This document shows positions 1 to 7,830 of a stretch of 64,000 nucleotides of DNA, in pieces. How positions within the stretch are numbered: the first letter of the stretch is position 1; every line of letters starts with the position of its first letter. The DNA comes from AC-32 sp963763475. GTDB lineage: Bacteria; Actinomycetota; Thermoleophilia; Gaiellales; Gaiellaceae. The position numbers and the translations under genes are program-made. Under the pieces are notes generated by a model. It was not told where the DNA came from. It saw only the letters and a list, made by a program, of their open reading frames with translations, and made no database searches. Where the stretch lies: contig CAVXOR010000006.1 of NCBI GenBank assembly GCA_963763475.1, positions 62,001 through 126,000 of the forward strand. The letters are read 5' to 3'.

Positions 1-1505
1 GCGAAGAGGGGCAACGCTCGCAGCGAGGTGACGTCGGCCTCCGGCAGTCCGGGCCAGGAGCTGACGATCGGCGGGTGGCGCTCGCGCTGCGGCTCGCGGG
101 CCTCGGGCTCGGCGGTCTCGAGGAACGCGAGCACCCGCTCGACGTCGGCCTCGGTGCTCTGGTGGTTCAGCACGCAGAGCCGGAGCGCGAAGCGCCCGTG
201 CAGCCGTGTGGTCGAGATCAGGCCGGTTCCGCCGCGCTCGAGCGCCGCCGCGATCCCAGCGTTGGCCTCGTCGTCGAGGTCGCGCCGGCGAAAGCAGACG
301 ACGCCGAGCGAGGGCGGCGCCATCGGCTCGAGTGTCTCGCTCTCCTCGACGCGCCGTGCCGCGGTGGCGGCGAGGTCGAGCGTGCGGCGGATCGCCTCGC
401 GGAAGGCGTCGATGCCGAAGTAGCGCAGCGAGACCCAGAGCTTCAACGCCCGCGCCGAGCGGGTCAGCTGCAGGCCGAGGTCGGAGAAGTTCACCTCGCC
501 CGCCGCCGTGCGGGCCTCGTGCAGGTAGTCCGGGAGCATCTCGAACGCGCGCTTCAGCGCCTGGCCGTCGCGGACGAGCACGCAGCCGCACTCGAACGGC
601 TGGTAGAGCCACTTGTGCGGGTCGAGCGTCAACGAGTCCGCCTGCTCGATGCCGGACAGGAGGCCGCGGTCGGCGAGCGCGGCGAATCCGCCGTACGCGG
701 CGTCCACGTGCAACCAGGCCCTGCGCTCGCGGCAGAGCGCGGCGAGCTCGGCAAGCGGGTCGACCGAGCCGGTGTTCGTCGCCCCGCCCAGCGCCGCGAC
801 CGCGAACGGGGTCAGGCCGCGGGCCTCGTCCACGTCCATGGCGGCGCTCACCGTGTCGGGCGCGAGCCGGAAGGACTCGTCGCTCGGCAGGACGCGAACC
901 TGCTCGGGCCGGAAGCCGAGGAGCCGCGCCGCGCGCGCGATCGACGAGTGGGCCTGGTCGGAGACGTAGAGCACGAGGTCGTCGCGCATCGGCCCGGCGA
1001 GCGTCTCGCGCGCGCACGCGAGGGCGGTCAGGTTCCCGGCCGAGCCGCCGCTGACCAGCGAGCCGGCCGCCTCCGGCGGGAAGCCGATCCACTCCTTGAA
1101 CCAGCCGAGCACCTCGAGCTCGACCTGGCTGACGCCTGCCGCCTCCATCCACGAGCCGGCATAGAGGTTGCACGCGCTGGCGATCAGGTCGCCGAGCGCG
1201 CCCGGCCAGGTGCCGGCGAAGGGCACGAAGCCGAAGAAGCGCGGGTGGCCGTCGCGGCTGGCGAAGGGAAGGACGTCGCGGTCGAGCCCGGCGAGGATCT
1301 CGTCGAACGGCTGTGGCTTGGCCGGTGCCGGGCCGTGGAGCCTCTCGCGCATCTCGGTAGGCGAGGCACGGCGGATCGGCGGCTCCTCGCGCTGGAGCCG
1401 CTCGACCAGCAGGTCGATCGTCCGATAGCCGAGCTCGCGCATCGTCTCGGGGTCGAGCGCGAGCGGATCCCTGTCGTGAGGGCCCCCTGGCACGGCGCCC
1501 TGCAT
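1..1505 (-). CDS. PLP-dependent group II (aromatic-L-amino-acid type) decarboxylase, 3' end outside window
   Basis: Reading the minus strand from ATG at 1505 gives an open frame of 501 codons that runs off the left edge. It has the fold-type I decarboxylase signature DPHKWLYQPFECG, whose lysine binds pyridoxal phosphate. Upstream is a substrate-domain stretch with HPRFFGFVP, and a serine/glycine-rich cofactor segment SGGSAGNLTALA. The family decarboxylates aromatic amino acids or glutamate-like substrates in the cytoplasm; the substrate cannot be told from sequence. The decarboxylase fold should end near residue 463 (FLETAEPEARE), yet at least 38 more residues follow, ending SLRALPLF at the edge, so a linker or extra C-terminal domain is present. 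Divergent from the histidine phosphatase at 1527 with only 21 bp between starts. Confidence 0.9.
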   Translation of the reverse strand, partial: MQGAVPGGPHDRDPLALDPETMRELGYRTIDLLVERLQREEPPIRRASPTEMRERLHGPAPAKPQPFDEILAGLDRDVLPFASRDGHPRFFGFVPFAGTWPGALGDLIASACNLYAGSWMEAAGVSQVELEVLGWFKEWIGFPPEAAGSLVSGGSAGNLTALACARETLAGPMRDDLVLYVSDQAHSSIARAARLLGFRPEQVRVLPSDESFRLAPDTVSAAMDVDEARGLTPFAVAALGGATNTGSVDPLAELAALCRERRAWLHVDAAYGGFAALADRGLLSGIEQADSLTLDPHKWLYQPFECGCVLVRDGQALKRAFEMLPDYLHEARTAAGEVNFSDLGLQLTRSARALKLWVSLRYFGIDAFREAIRRTLDLAATAARRVEESETLEPMAPPSLGVVCFRRRDLDDEANAGIAAALERGGTGLISTTRLHGRFALRLCVLNHQSTEADVERVLAFLETAEPEAREPQRERHPPIVSSWPGLPEADVTSLRALPLF

Positions 1506-1513
1506 AGTCGCAC

Positions 1514-1519
1514 TAGGCT
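1514..1519 (+). promoter_or_regulatory. -10 box TAGGCT for leaderless histidine phosphatase transcript
   Basis: TAGGCT fits the actinobacterial TANNNT -10 pattern and sits 7 nt before the GTG at 1527, so transcription would start at or next to the start codon. The same CTAG core lies 5' of the divergent decarboxylase start at 1505. Inferred from spacing only. Confidence 0.45.
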
Positions 1520-1526
1520 CCCGCGA

Positions 1527-2090
1527 GTGGAAGTGCTGCTCGTCCGGCACGGCGAGACCGAGTGGAGCCGCACGGGCCGGCACACCGGCCGCACCGACCT
1601 GCCGCTGACCGAGGAGGGCGAGCGGCAGGCGCGGGCGGTGGGGGCGGCGCTGCGCGGGCGCGAGCTCGCGCTGGTGCTGTCGAGCCCGTTGAGGCGGGCG
1701 CTCGACACCGCGAGGCTCGCGGGCTTCGAGCCCGAGCTGCGCGACGACCTGGCCGAATGGGACTACGGCGAGTACGACGGCGTGACGACTCCGGAGATCC
1801 GTGAGCACGTTCCCGACTGGACGATCTGGCGCTACGGGGCTCTCGGGGGCGAGAGCGTCGAGCAGCTCGCGGCCCGCGGGGACCGGGTGGTGGCGGAGCT
1901 GCTGGGGATCGAGGGAGACGTGCTCGTCTTCTCCCACGGCCACTTCCTGCGGGTGCTCACGGCACGCTGGCTGGGACTCGGAGCGGCGGACGGTCGGCTC
2001 TTCGCGCTCGACTCTGGGACGCTCAGCACGCTCGGCTTCGAGCGTGAGCAGCGCGTGATCCGGAGCTGGAACGTGCCGGTCCCGCCCTGA
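1527..2090 (+). CDS. Histidine phosphatase family protein (phosphoglycerate mutase-like)
   Basis: A 187-residue cytoplasmic protein. It opens with the phosphohistidine motif LLVRHGETEW (R7-H8-G9) and carries the second catalytic histidine in VFSHGHFLRV (H137). Arg in SSPLRRALDTA completes the phosphate pocket. Length and motifs match the broad phosphoglycerate mutase/acid phosphatase superfamily; the true substrate (sugar phosphate, nucleotide or alpha-ribazole phosphate) is not decided by these residues. GTG at 1527 was chosen because it places RHG at the usual N-terminal position; the frame is open far upstream (to 75), but that part is antisense to the decarboxylase. No Shine-Dalgarno is visible, in line with the TAGGCT box 7 nt upstream and a leaderless message. 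Confidence 0.88.
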   Translation: MEVLLVRHGETEWSRTGRHTGRTDLPLTEEGERQARAVGAALRGRELALVLSSPLRRALDTARLAGFEPELRDDLAEWDYGEYDGVTTPEIREHVPDWTIWRYGALGGESVEQLAARGDRVVAELLGIEGDVLVFSHGHFLRVLTARWLGLGAADGRLFALDSGTLSTLGFEREQRVIRSWNVPVPP

Positions 2091-2284
2091 GTCTCGGTCC
2101 AGGGGCGATCGGCGCCGGCATCGCACTCTGGACACGTCCGTCACCGCCGCCGCCTGGCCGAAAGATCGCTCCGAGCGGGCGCCGAAGCTGCCTCTGTGGA
2201 TCAAACGGCACGCATTCGTTCCGATCGCCCTGCCCCTTTGGGCCGAGGCCCGGGGACAGTCCCTGCCGCTAGGGTCGCCGCACG

Positions 2285-3016
2285 ATGAGGGACAGCGCCG
2301 AGATCCTCACCGACCCACCGCCGCCGGCGGCAACTGTGCGGATTGCCTACGGGCCCGAGCCGTTGCAGTTCGGCGACCTCCGGGTTCCACCCGGCGACGG
2401 GTCGTTCCCGCTCGCGGTCGTGCTCCACGGCGGCTACTGGCAGGCGACCTACAACCTGATCCACCTCGGCCATCTCTGCGAGGCGGTGCGTGACGCGGGG
2501 ATTGCCAGCTGGAACCTCGAGTACCGCCGCCTCGGCGATCCGGGTGGTGAGTGGCCCGCGGCGGCGGAAGATCTCAGGCAAGCGCTCGATCAGTTCGAGC
2601 AGCTGCCGTTCGACCACGACGGCCGCACCGTCCTCGTCGGGCACTCGGCCGGCGGCCAGCTCGCGCTGTGGGCGGCGAAGCGAAGCGGCCTCCCGGTCGT
2701 GGCTCTCGCGCCGGTCTCCGATGTTCGCGACGCCGTCGAGCGCCGCGGCCCGGACAGCGCGCCCGGCCGCTACATGGCTCCGGAGCGCTTCGCCGACGGC
2801 TCGCCGCTGGAGCTGCTCCCGCTGGGCGCGCGCCAGATCGTGATCCACGGCGACGCCGACGACAGCGTCCCGTACGAGATGAGCGAGCGCTACGTCGAGG
2901 CCGCCGGCGAAGAGGCCGAGCTCGTCACGCTCCCCGGCACCGGCCACTTCGAGCCGATCGATCCAAAGGCGCCGCAGTTCGCCAAGACGCTCGCCACGAT
3001 CAAGCGCCTGCTCTAG
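2285..3016 (+). CDS. Alpha/beta hydrolase of the kynurenine formamidase/BD-FAE type
   Basis: A 243-residue serine hydrolase. It has the oxyanion-hole motif HGGYW (H48-W52), typical of arylformamidases and related esterases. The nucleophile elbow is GHSAGG (S121), the acid is expected in IHGDADDSVP, and the catalytic His is in LPGTGHFEP. The HGGxW form suggests N-formylkynurenine hydrolysis or a related small amide or ester, but no other tryptophan-degradation gene is in the window, so that is only a family hint. There is no signal peptide. A TAGGGT box at 2270 lies 9 nt before the ATG. The stop codon overlaps that of the convergent dehydrogenase in a CTAG (3013-3016). Nothing recognisable is seen in 2091-2269. 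Confidence 0.85.
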   Translation: MRDSAEILTDPPPPAATVRIAYGPEPLQFGDLRVPPGDGSFPLAVVLHGGYWQATYNLIHLGHLCEAVRDAGIASWNLEYRRLGDPGGEWPAAAEDLRQALDQFEQLPFDHDGRTVLVGHSAGGQLALWAAKRSGLPVVALAPVSDVRDAVERRGPDSAPGRYMAPERFADGSPLELLPLGARQIVIHGDADDSVPYEMSERYVEAAGEEAELVTLPGTGHFEPIDPKAPQFAKTLATIKRLL

Positions 3017-4119
3017 CCGAACGAGATCACGCTGCGGATGCCGTCCTGGGCCTCCATCAGCTCGAAGCCGCGGTTGACCTCGTCCAGCGTCAGCCGGTGC
3101 GAGACGAACGGCTCGACGTCGAGCTCGCCCGCGAGCCAGCGGTCGACGAGCTGCGGCACCTGGTCGCGGCCTTTCACGCCGCCGAACGACGAGCCGGCCA
3201 CGCGCCGCCCGGTGATCAGGAAGCGCGGCACGACCTCCAGCACCTCGCCCTTGCCGGCCACGCCGCACATAGTCGCGAGCCCCCAGGCCATGCGGGCCGA
3301 CTCGACCGCCTGCCGCATCACCGCGACGTTCCCGGTCGCCTCGAACGTGTAGTCCGCCCCCAGCGGCCCGACCAGCTCGAGCACGCGCTCGACCGCGTCG
3401 GGCCCACCCGGGAGCGTGTCCGTCGCGCCCTGGCCGCGGGCCAGCTCCAGCCGCTCCTCGGCGAGATCGACGCACACGATCCGCTCGGCGCCCTGCAAGC
3501 GGCAGCCCGCCACAGCGCCCAGGCCGACCATCCCCGCGCCGAAGACGACGCACGTCGAACCGGCCTCCACCCGAGCGGTGTTCAGCGCCGCTCCCAGCCC
3601 CGTCGAGAGTCCGCACGCGAACAGGCAGGCGCGGTCCAGCGGTGCCTCCTGCGAGACCACGGCCAGCGCGATCTCGGGCAGGACCGTGTACTCCGCGAAG
3701 GTCGAGCAGCCCATGAAGTGGCGCACCGGCTCGCCGTCGCGCGACAGACGAGTCGTCCCGTCTGGCAGGAAGCCCAGCCCCTGCTGCTCGCGGATCGCCG
3801 TGCAGAGGTTCGTGCGCGGGTCGCGACAGTGCTCGCACTCGCGGCACTGAGGCGAGAAGAGCGTCACCACGTGGTCGCCGACCGCCACGTCGCGCACGTC
3901 CGGGCCGACCGCCTCGACCACGCCCGCGCCCTCGTGCCCGAGCACCGTCGGCGAGTACCCCGACGGGTCGGCGCCCGAGGCCGTGAACAGATCGGTGTGG
4001 CAGACACCGCAGGCCTCCAGCCGGACGAGCGCCTCGCCCGCGCGAGGCTCGGCGAGCTCGAGCTCCTGCACCTGTAGCGGCTCGCCGAATCGCTCCAGGA
4101 CGGCTGCGCGGATCTTCAC
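3013..4119 (-). CDS. Zinc-dependent class III-type alcohol dehydrogenase
   Basis: A 368-residue medium-chain dehydrogenase. Catalytic zinc ligands are seen as GVCHTD (C40), GHEG (H62) and FACGLSTG (C169). The four structural-zinc cysteines are C92, C95, C98 and C106. The Rossmann motif is GAGMVGLG. The segment HFMGCSTFAEYTV is characteristic of class III (S-hydroxymethyl thiol/formaldehyde) dehydrogenases, which oxidise the thiol adduct of formaldehyde with NAD. Actinobacterial members often use mycothiol; whether this one does is inference. It starts at GTG 4119, 7 nt after a TAGGAT box. Its divergent neighbour is a GFA-family protein, 32 bp away, which fits a role in formaldehyde handling. 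Confidence 0.9.
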   Translation of the reverse strand: MKIRAAVLERFGEPLQVQELELAEPRAGEALVRLEACGVCHTDLFTASGADPSGYSPTVLGHEGAGVVEAVGPDVRDVAVGDHVVTLFSPQCRECEHCRDPRTNLCTAIREQQGLGFLPDGTTRLSRDGEPVRHFMGCSTFAEYTVLPEIALAVVSQEAPLDRACLFACGLSTGLGAALNTARVEAGSTCVVFGAGMVGLGAVAGCRLQGAERIVCVDLAEERLELARGQGATDTLPGGPDAVERVLELVGPLGADYTFEATGNVAVMRQAVESARMAWGLATMCGVAGKGEVLEVVPRFLITGRRVAGSSFGGVKGRDQVPQLVDRWLAGELDVEPFVSHRLTLDEVNRGFELMEAQDGIRSVISFG

Positions 4120-4126
4120 GACCGCG

Positions 4127-4145
4127 ATCCTACGATCGCTAGGCT
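4127..4145. promoter_or_regulatory. Divergent leaderless promoters of the dehydrogenase and GFA genes
   Basis: On the minus strand TAGGAT (4132-4127) lies 7 nt before GTG 4119. On the plus strand TAGGCT (4140-4145) lies 6 nt before GTG 4152. The whole intergenic space is 32 bp, leaving room for two -10 boxes but no separate ribosome-binding sites. No clear -35 is seen on either strand. Confidence 0.5.
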
Positions 4146-4151
4146 CCAGTC

Positions 4152-4553
4152 GTGGCGCTACGTGGCAGCTGCCAGTGCGGTGGAGTCCTCTTCGAGGTCC
4201 CCGACCACTTCCAGCCGAGGGCGTTCTGTCACTGCACGACCTGCAAGAAACTCTCGGGGGGCGGCGGGACCGCGAACGGCCGGCTCCGCAGCGACGAGGT
4301 CACGATCCTCGAGGGCGAGGAGCTGCTGCGCACGTACGAGCCGGAGGAGGGAACGGCGAAGACGTTCTGCTCGGTCTGCGGCTCGAACCTGTTCGGCGCC
4401 GGCTGGCCGGAGTCCGAGTTCGCCAGCATCCGCCTGAGCGCGATCGACGATCCGCTTCCGGCGGCGCCCGAGAAGCACATCTTCACGCGCTCGGTCGCGA
4501 GCTGGGAGACGCTGCCCGAAGACGGGCTCGAACGTGTGGAAGGTCCCGGCTAG
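4152..4553 (+). CDS. GFA/CENP-V family zinc protein
   Basis: A 133-residue protein with the cysteine pattern of the glutathione-dependent formaldehyde-activating (GFA) family: CQCGG (C7, C9), CHCTTC (C26, C28, C31) and CSVCGSNLF (C73, C76). These bind one structural and one catalytic zinc. The reference enzyme speeds formation of the formaldehyde-thiol adduct, but most bacterial GFA proteins are uncharacterised. Its position divergent from a class III alcohol dehydrogenase supports a link to formaldehyde or thiol chemistry. It starts at GTG 4152 without a Shine-Dalgarno, 6 nt after TAGGCT. Its last 20 nt overlap the start of the next gene. Confidence 0.85.
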   Translation: MALRGSCQCGGVLFEVPDHFQPRAFCHCTTCKKLSGGGGTANGRLRSDEVTILEGEELLRTYEPEEGTAKTFCSVCGSNLFGAGWPESEFASIRLSAIDDPLPAAPEKHIFTRSVASWETLPEDGLERVEGPG

Positions 4554-5223
4554 CGCGGGGCTCGCGTCGCTGGCGCTCCTCGCGGCGGGCTGCGGGTCGT
4601 CCGGGGGCAGGTTCGACGACTTCAGCGCGAACGTGACCAACGCCTGGTTCCCGCTCCGGCCCGGCTCCGTCTACCACTACCGCGGCGTCAAGGACGGAAA
4701 GCCCTCGCGTGAGGTGATGACGGTGACGCACCGGACGCGGACGATCGACGGTGCCCGCTGCGTCGTCGTCTCCGACCTGCTCTACCTCCGCGGCAGGCTC
4801 GAGGAGCGGACGCGCGACTACTACACCCAGGACGCCGACGGCAACGTCTGGTACTTCGGCGAGGACACGGCCGAGCTCGATGAGGACGGCCGGGTCAAGA
4901 CGCGGGAGGGAACCTGGCACGCCGGGATCGACGGCGCGAAGCCCGGGATCTTCATGTTCGCCCACCCACGCCCGGGCAGCTCCGCGCGGCAGGAGTTCTT
5001 GAAAGGCGAGGCCGAGGATCACTTCCAGGTCCTCCGCCGCGGCCTGCTGGTGACGGTGCCCCTGAAGACGTTCCACGGAGCGCTGCTGACGAAGGAGTGG
5101 ACGCCACTCGAGCTGGGCGTGATCGACCACAAGTACTACGTGCGTGGGATCGGCACGGTGCTCGAGCAGACGGTCGAGGGCGGCGACGAGCGTAATGAGC
5201 TCGTTTCCTTCATTCGCGGCTGA
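4534..5223 (+). CDS. Putative lipoprotein of unknown function
   Basis: A 229-residue protein with a lipoprotein signal peptide: short n-region MWK, a hydrophobic core, and lipobox LLAAGC with the lipidated cysteine at C20. The mature part is rich in charged and aromatic residues and looks like a single beta-rich domain (FPLRPGSVYHYRG near the start, PLELGVIDHKYYVRGIGTV near the end). I do not recognise a named family. It would be anchored on the outer face of the membrane. The GTG start lies inside the preceding GFA gene (20-nt overlap), so the two are probably cotranscribed, although no functional link is evident. Confidence 0.75.
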   Translation: MWKVPASAGLASLALLAAGCGSSGGRFDDFSANVTNAWFPLRPGSVYHYRGVKDGKPSREVMTVTHRTRTIDGARCVVVSDLLYLRGRLEERTRDYYTQDADGNVWYFGEDTAELDEDGRVKTREGTWHAGIDGAKPGIFMFAHPRPGSSARQEFLKGEAEDHFQVLRRGLLVTVPLKTFHGALLTKEWTPLELGVIDHKYYVRGIGTVLEQTVEGGDERNELVSFIRG

Positions 5224-5229
5224 CGTGCC

Positions 5230-5258
5230 TTGACAAGCCGTTCGGAAACGTTTACGCT
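5230..5258 (+). promoter_or_regulatory. Sigma-70-type promoter of the lacI-sugar operon
   Basis: A perfect -35 TTGACA (5230-5235), a 17-bp spacer and a -10 TACGCT (5253-5258) give a strong vegetative promoter just after the previous stop codon. Transcription should start near 5265. One LacI-type operator lies inside the spacer and -10. Confidence 0.8.
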
Positions 5259-5289
5259 CGCGCACATCTTGTTCCGAAAACGTTTCCGA
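5243..5289. promoter_or_regulatory. Two LacI-family operators with AAACGTTT cores
   Basis: AAACGTTT palindromes occur at 5246-5253 (within CGGAAACGTTTACG) and 5278-5285 (within CCGAAAACGTTTCC), with centres 32 bp apart, about three helical turns. The first overlaps the spacer and -10. The second covers the transcript leader up to the lacI start codon at 5292. Central CG dyads flanked by A/T tracts are typical operators for LacI/CcpA-type regulators, so autorepression by the adjacent regulator is the natural reading. Confidence 0.75.
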
Positions 5290-5291
5290 AA

Positions 5292-6359
5292 ATGACGACC
5301 ATCCAGCAGCTTGCGGCCCAGTCGGGCGTTTCCGTGGCCACGGTGTCGCGCGCGCTGAACGGCTCGTCGGAGGTCAGCGAGGCCACGCGCCATCGGATCC
5401 TCGCGCTTGCCCGCGAGCTCGACTACACCCCGAGCGCAGCCGCGAGGACGCTCGTCAGCCGCCGCTCGCACGTCGTCGGCGTGATCCTCGAGACCGGCCC
5501 CGGGCACCCGGACCTGCTGCACCCGTTCTTCCAGGAAGTGCTCGTCGGCCTCAAGCACGGCGCGGGGCGGCTCGGGTACGACCTGCTGCTGTTCGCGAGC
5601 GACGAGCCCGGCAACGGCTTCGGCGGCACGCACTCGTACCTGCGCCGCACCGGCCATCACGGGGTCGACGGCGCGGTCGTGATGGGCTTCGACGGTCGCG
5701 ACCCGGAGATCGAGAAGCTCGCCAGCTCCGAGGTCCCGTGCATCGTGATCGACGCGGATCTCGGCGGCCCGCGCACCGGTTTCGTGATGTCTGAGAACCG
5801 CGAAGGCGCAGCCTTGGCCGTGCGTCACCTGCACGAGCTCGGCCACGAGCGCATCGCCACGATCACGGGCGCGCTCGCCACGCGCCCCGGCGCCGACCGC
5901 CTCGACGGCTTCCGCGAGGAGCTCGCCGCGCTCGGGCTCGAGCTCCGCGAGGAGTACGTGGTCGAAGGGGACTACTACGACGAGAGTGGCTACCAGGGCA
6001 CGCGCCGGCTGCTGGAGCTCGACGAGCCGCCGACGGCGATCTTCGCTGCCAGCGACCTGATGGCCGCCGGGGCGCTGCGAGCGGCCAACGAGCTGGGCGC
6101 GCGCGTGCCGGAAGACCTGGCCATCGTCGGCTTCGACGACATCGGGCTCGCCTCGCTGATCCAGCCGGCGCTGACCACGGTGCGGCAGGACATGCACGCG
6201 CTCGGCGAGGCGGCCGCCAACGGACTTGCCCGCATGATCGAGAATCCCGAGTCGCCGCCGGCACGCGAGCTGGTGCCGACGCGGCTCGTGGTGCGGGCCT
6301 CATCTGGAGCAAACGGAGCGCAGGGGGCACTGACGCTCAGGACCAAGGAGGTGCGCTAG
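5292..6359 (+). CDS. LacI-family transcriptional regulator of sugar operon
   Basis: A 355-residue repressor. The N-terminal helix-turn-helix and hinge begin TTIQQLAAQSGVSVATVSRAL, followed by a periplasmic-binding-protein-like effector domain from about residue 60 (HVVGVILE) with the typical GFDDIGLASLI segment near residue 280. The effector is probably the sugar imported by the downstream transporter or its breakdown product. It is the first gene of the locus and has two AAACGTTT operators in its own promoter, one touching the start codon, so it is expected to repress itself and the genes behind it. 89 nt separate it from the binding-protein gene. Confidence 0.92.
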   Translation: MTTIQQLAAQSGVSVATVSRALNGSSEVSEATRHRILALARELDYTPSAAARTLVSRRSHVVGVILETGPGHPDLLHPFFQEVLVGLKHGAGRLGYDLLLFASDEPGNGFGGTHSYLRRTGHHGVDGAVVMGFDGRDPEIEKLASSEVPCIVIDADLGGPRTGFVMSENREGAALAVRHLHELGHERIATITGALATRPGADRLDGFREELAALGLELREEYVVEGDYYDESGYQGTRRLLELDEPPTAIFAASDLMAAGALRAANELGARVPEDLAIVGFDDIGLASLIQPALTTVRQDMHALGEAAANGLARMIENPESPPARELVPTRLVVRASSGANGAQGALTLRTKEVR

Positions 6360-6369
6360 CTGGCTTGGC

Positions 6370-6390
6370 GGCGGCTCTGACGGAGCCGCC
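6370..6390 (+). other. Hairpin between lacI and binding-protein gene
   Basis: GGCGGCTC (6370-6377) pairs with GAGCCGCC (6383-6390) around a 5-nt loop. There is no U tract, so a full terminator is unlikely. It may tune how much message passes from the regulator gene into the transporter genes. Confidence 0.4.
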
Positions 6391-6448
6391 TGCCGCGGGG
6401 CAGTCGAGTCACCAACGCGTCAAATCTCCCAAGGAGGCGGAAGCACAG

Positions 6449-7738
6449 ATGAGCAAGTACCTGAAAACCCCGCGGCGCCGCGTGACCACGCTGGCCGCTG
6501 TCCTGGTGGTTCTCGGGCTGGCAGCTGCAGCGCTGGCCGCGAGCACCGCCTCGGGCAGTCGCAGTGACAACGTCACGCTCCGGGTCGGGCTGTTCGGAGA
6601 CTTCGGCTACCACGACCTGTACGCCAAGTACGAGAAGTCGCACCCGAACATCGACATCAAGGAAGACATCGAGAGCTACGCCGACCATCACTCGAACCTG
6701 GCCAAGCACCTGGCGGTCGGCTCGGGTGCTGACGACATCGAGTCCGTCGAGGTCGGCTTCATCGCGCAGTTCAAGTCACAGCCGAGCCTGTTCGTGAACA
6801 TGAACAAGCTGGGTGCGAAGAATCTCCAGAAGCAGTGGCTGGCCTGGAAGTGGAAGCAGTCGGTCGCGTCGAACGGCGCTCAGATCGGCCTCGGCACGGA
6901 CGTCGGCAGCCTTGCGATCTGCTACCGGCGCGACCTGTTCAAGAAGGCCGGCCTGCCTAGCAGCCGCGCGGCCGTCTCGGCGCTGTGGCCGACCTGGGAC
7001 AAGTTCATCGCGGTCGGCAAGCGGTTCCAGAAGAACGCCCCCAAGGGCGTCTCCTTCATCGACGCCGGCAGCAACGTCTTCAACGCGATCATCGGCCAGC
7101 TGAACCCCGCGTACTACGACGCGCACGGCAAGGTGGTCGTCGGTAGCAACCCGAAGGTGAAGGCGGCCTGGAAGACGACGATGAGCGCGATCCAGGCACA
7201 CGAGACCGCCGGACTGGCCGCGTTCTCGAACGACTGGAACACCGGCTACAAGAAGGGCACCTTCGCGACCGTCACCTGCCCGGCCTGGATGATGGGCTAC
7301 ATCCAGGGGCAGGCCCCGAAGACCAAGGGCAAGTGGGACATCGCGTCCGTCCCCGGCGGCGGCGGCAACTGGGGCGGCTCGTTCCTGACCGTCCCGAAGC
7401 AGGGCTCCCATGCCAAGGAGGCCTACGACCTGGCGAAGTTCCTCACCTCGCCCGCGTCTGAGGCGTACATCTTCAAGCAGACGGGGAACCTGCCGAGCCA
7501 GCCGAAGCTGCTCAAGAGCAAAGCCGTGCTCGGCTTCAAGAACCCGTTCTTCAGCAACGCCCCGGTCGGGAAGATCTTCGGGACCTCGGCGATGAAGCTG
7601 AAGCCCCAGATCCTCGGCAAGCACCAGGGCGACATCCAGACCGCTTCCTCGAACGCGATCCAGCGTGTCGAGCAGCACAAGCAGAGTCCGGAGAAGTCCT
7701 GGAAGCAGTTCCTCAAGGACGTCAAGGCAGTCGCCTAG
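6449..7738 (+). CDS. ABC transporter sugar-binding protein (family 1 extracellular solute-binding)
   Basis: A 429-residue exported protein that should deliver an oligosaccharide or glycoside to the permeases encoded behind it. The start at ATG 6449 follows a strong AAGGAGG (6431-6437). The signal peptide is a twin-arginine-like basic run (TPRRRV), a hydrophobic core and an AAALAAS cleavage region. No cysteine stands at the cleavage site, so unlike most binding proteins of monoderms it is not predicted to be a lipoprotein. The mature part shows solute-binding features such as GLFGDFGYHDLY and a late SPASEAYIFKQTGNLPS segment. Being next to a GH1 beta-glucosidase suggests beta-glucosides as ligand. 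A 13-bp hairpin follows the gene. Confidence 0.9.
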   Translation: MSKYLKTPRRRVTTLAAVLVVLGLAAAALAASTASGSRSDNVTLRVGLFGDFGYHDLYAKYEKSHPNIDIKEDIESYADHHSNLAKHLAVGSGADDIESVEVGFIAQFKSQPSLFVNMNKLGAKNLQKQWLAWKWKQSVASNGAQIGLGTDVGSLAICYRRDLFKKAGLPSSRAAVSALWPTWDKFIAVGKRFQKNAPKGVSFIDAGSNVFNAIIGQLNPAYYDAHGKVVVGSNPKVKAAWKTTMSAIQAHETAGLAAFSNDWNTGYKKGTFATVTCPAWMMGYIQGQAPKTKGKWDIASVPGGGGNWGGSFLTVPKQGSHAKEAYDLAKFLTSPASEAYIFKQTGNLPSQPKLLKSKAVLGFKNPFFSNAPVGKIFGTSAMKLKPQILGKHQGDIQTASSNAIQRVEQHKQSPEKSWKQFLKDVKAVA

Positions 7739-7763
7739 GCGGTTTGCCCCGACGGTGAGGCCA

Positions 7764-7801
7764 AGCCCGGCTCGAGATGTGCCCTCCTCTCGAGCCGGGC
7801 T
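7764..7801 (+). other. Strong intergenic hairpin after the binding-protein gene
   Basis: AGCCCGGCTCGAG (7764-7776) and CTCGAGCCGGGCT (7789-7801) form a perfect 13-bp stem with a 12-nt loop and no U tract. In sugar ABC operons such structures commonly stabilise the binding-protein message or partly stop transcription, giving more binding protein than permease. That role is inferred here. Confidence 0.65.
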
Positions 7802-7830
7802 CCCTTACCGGCCCTGAAGGAGGTGATGGC

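Noticed and set aside
75..1526. 5' extension of the histidine phosphatase frame
   Set aside because: The frame is open upstream only because it is antisense to the decarboxylase; the phosphatase motif RHG fixes the start at 1527.
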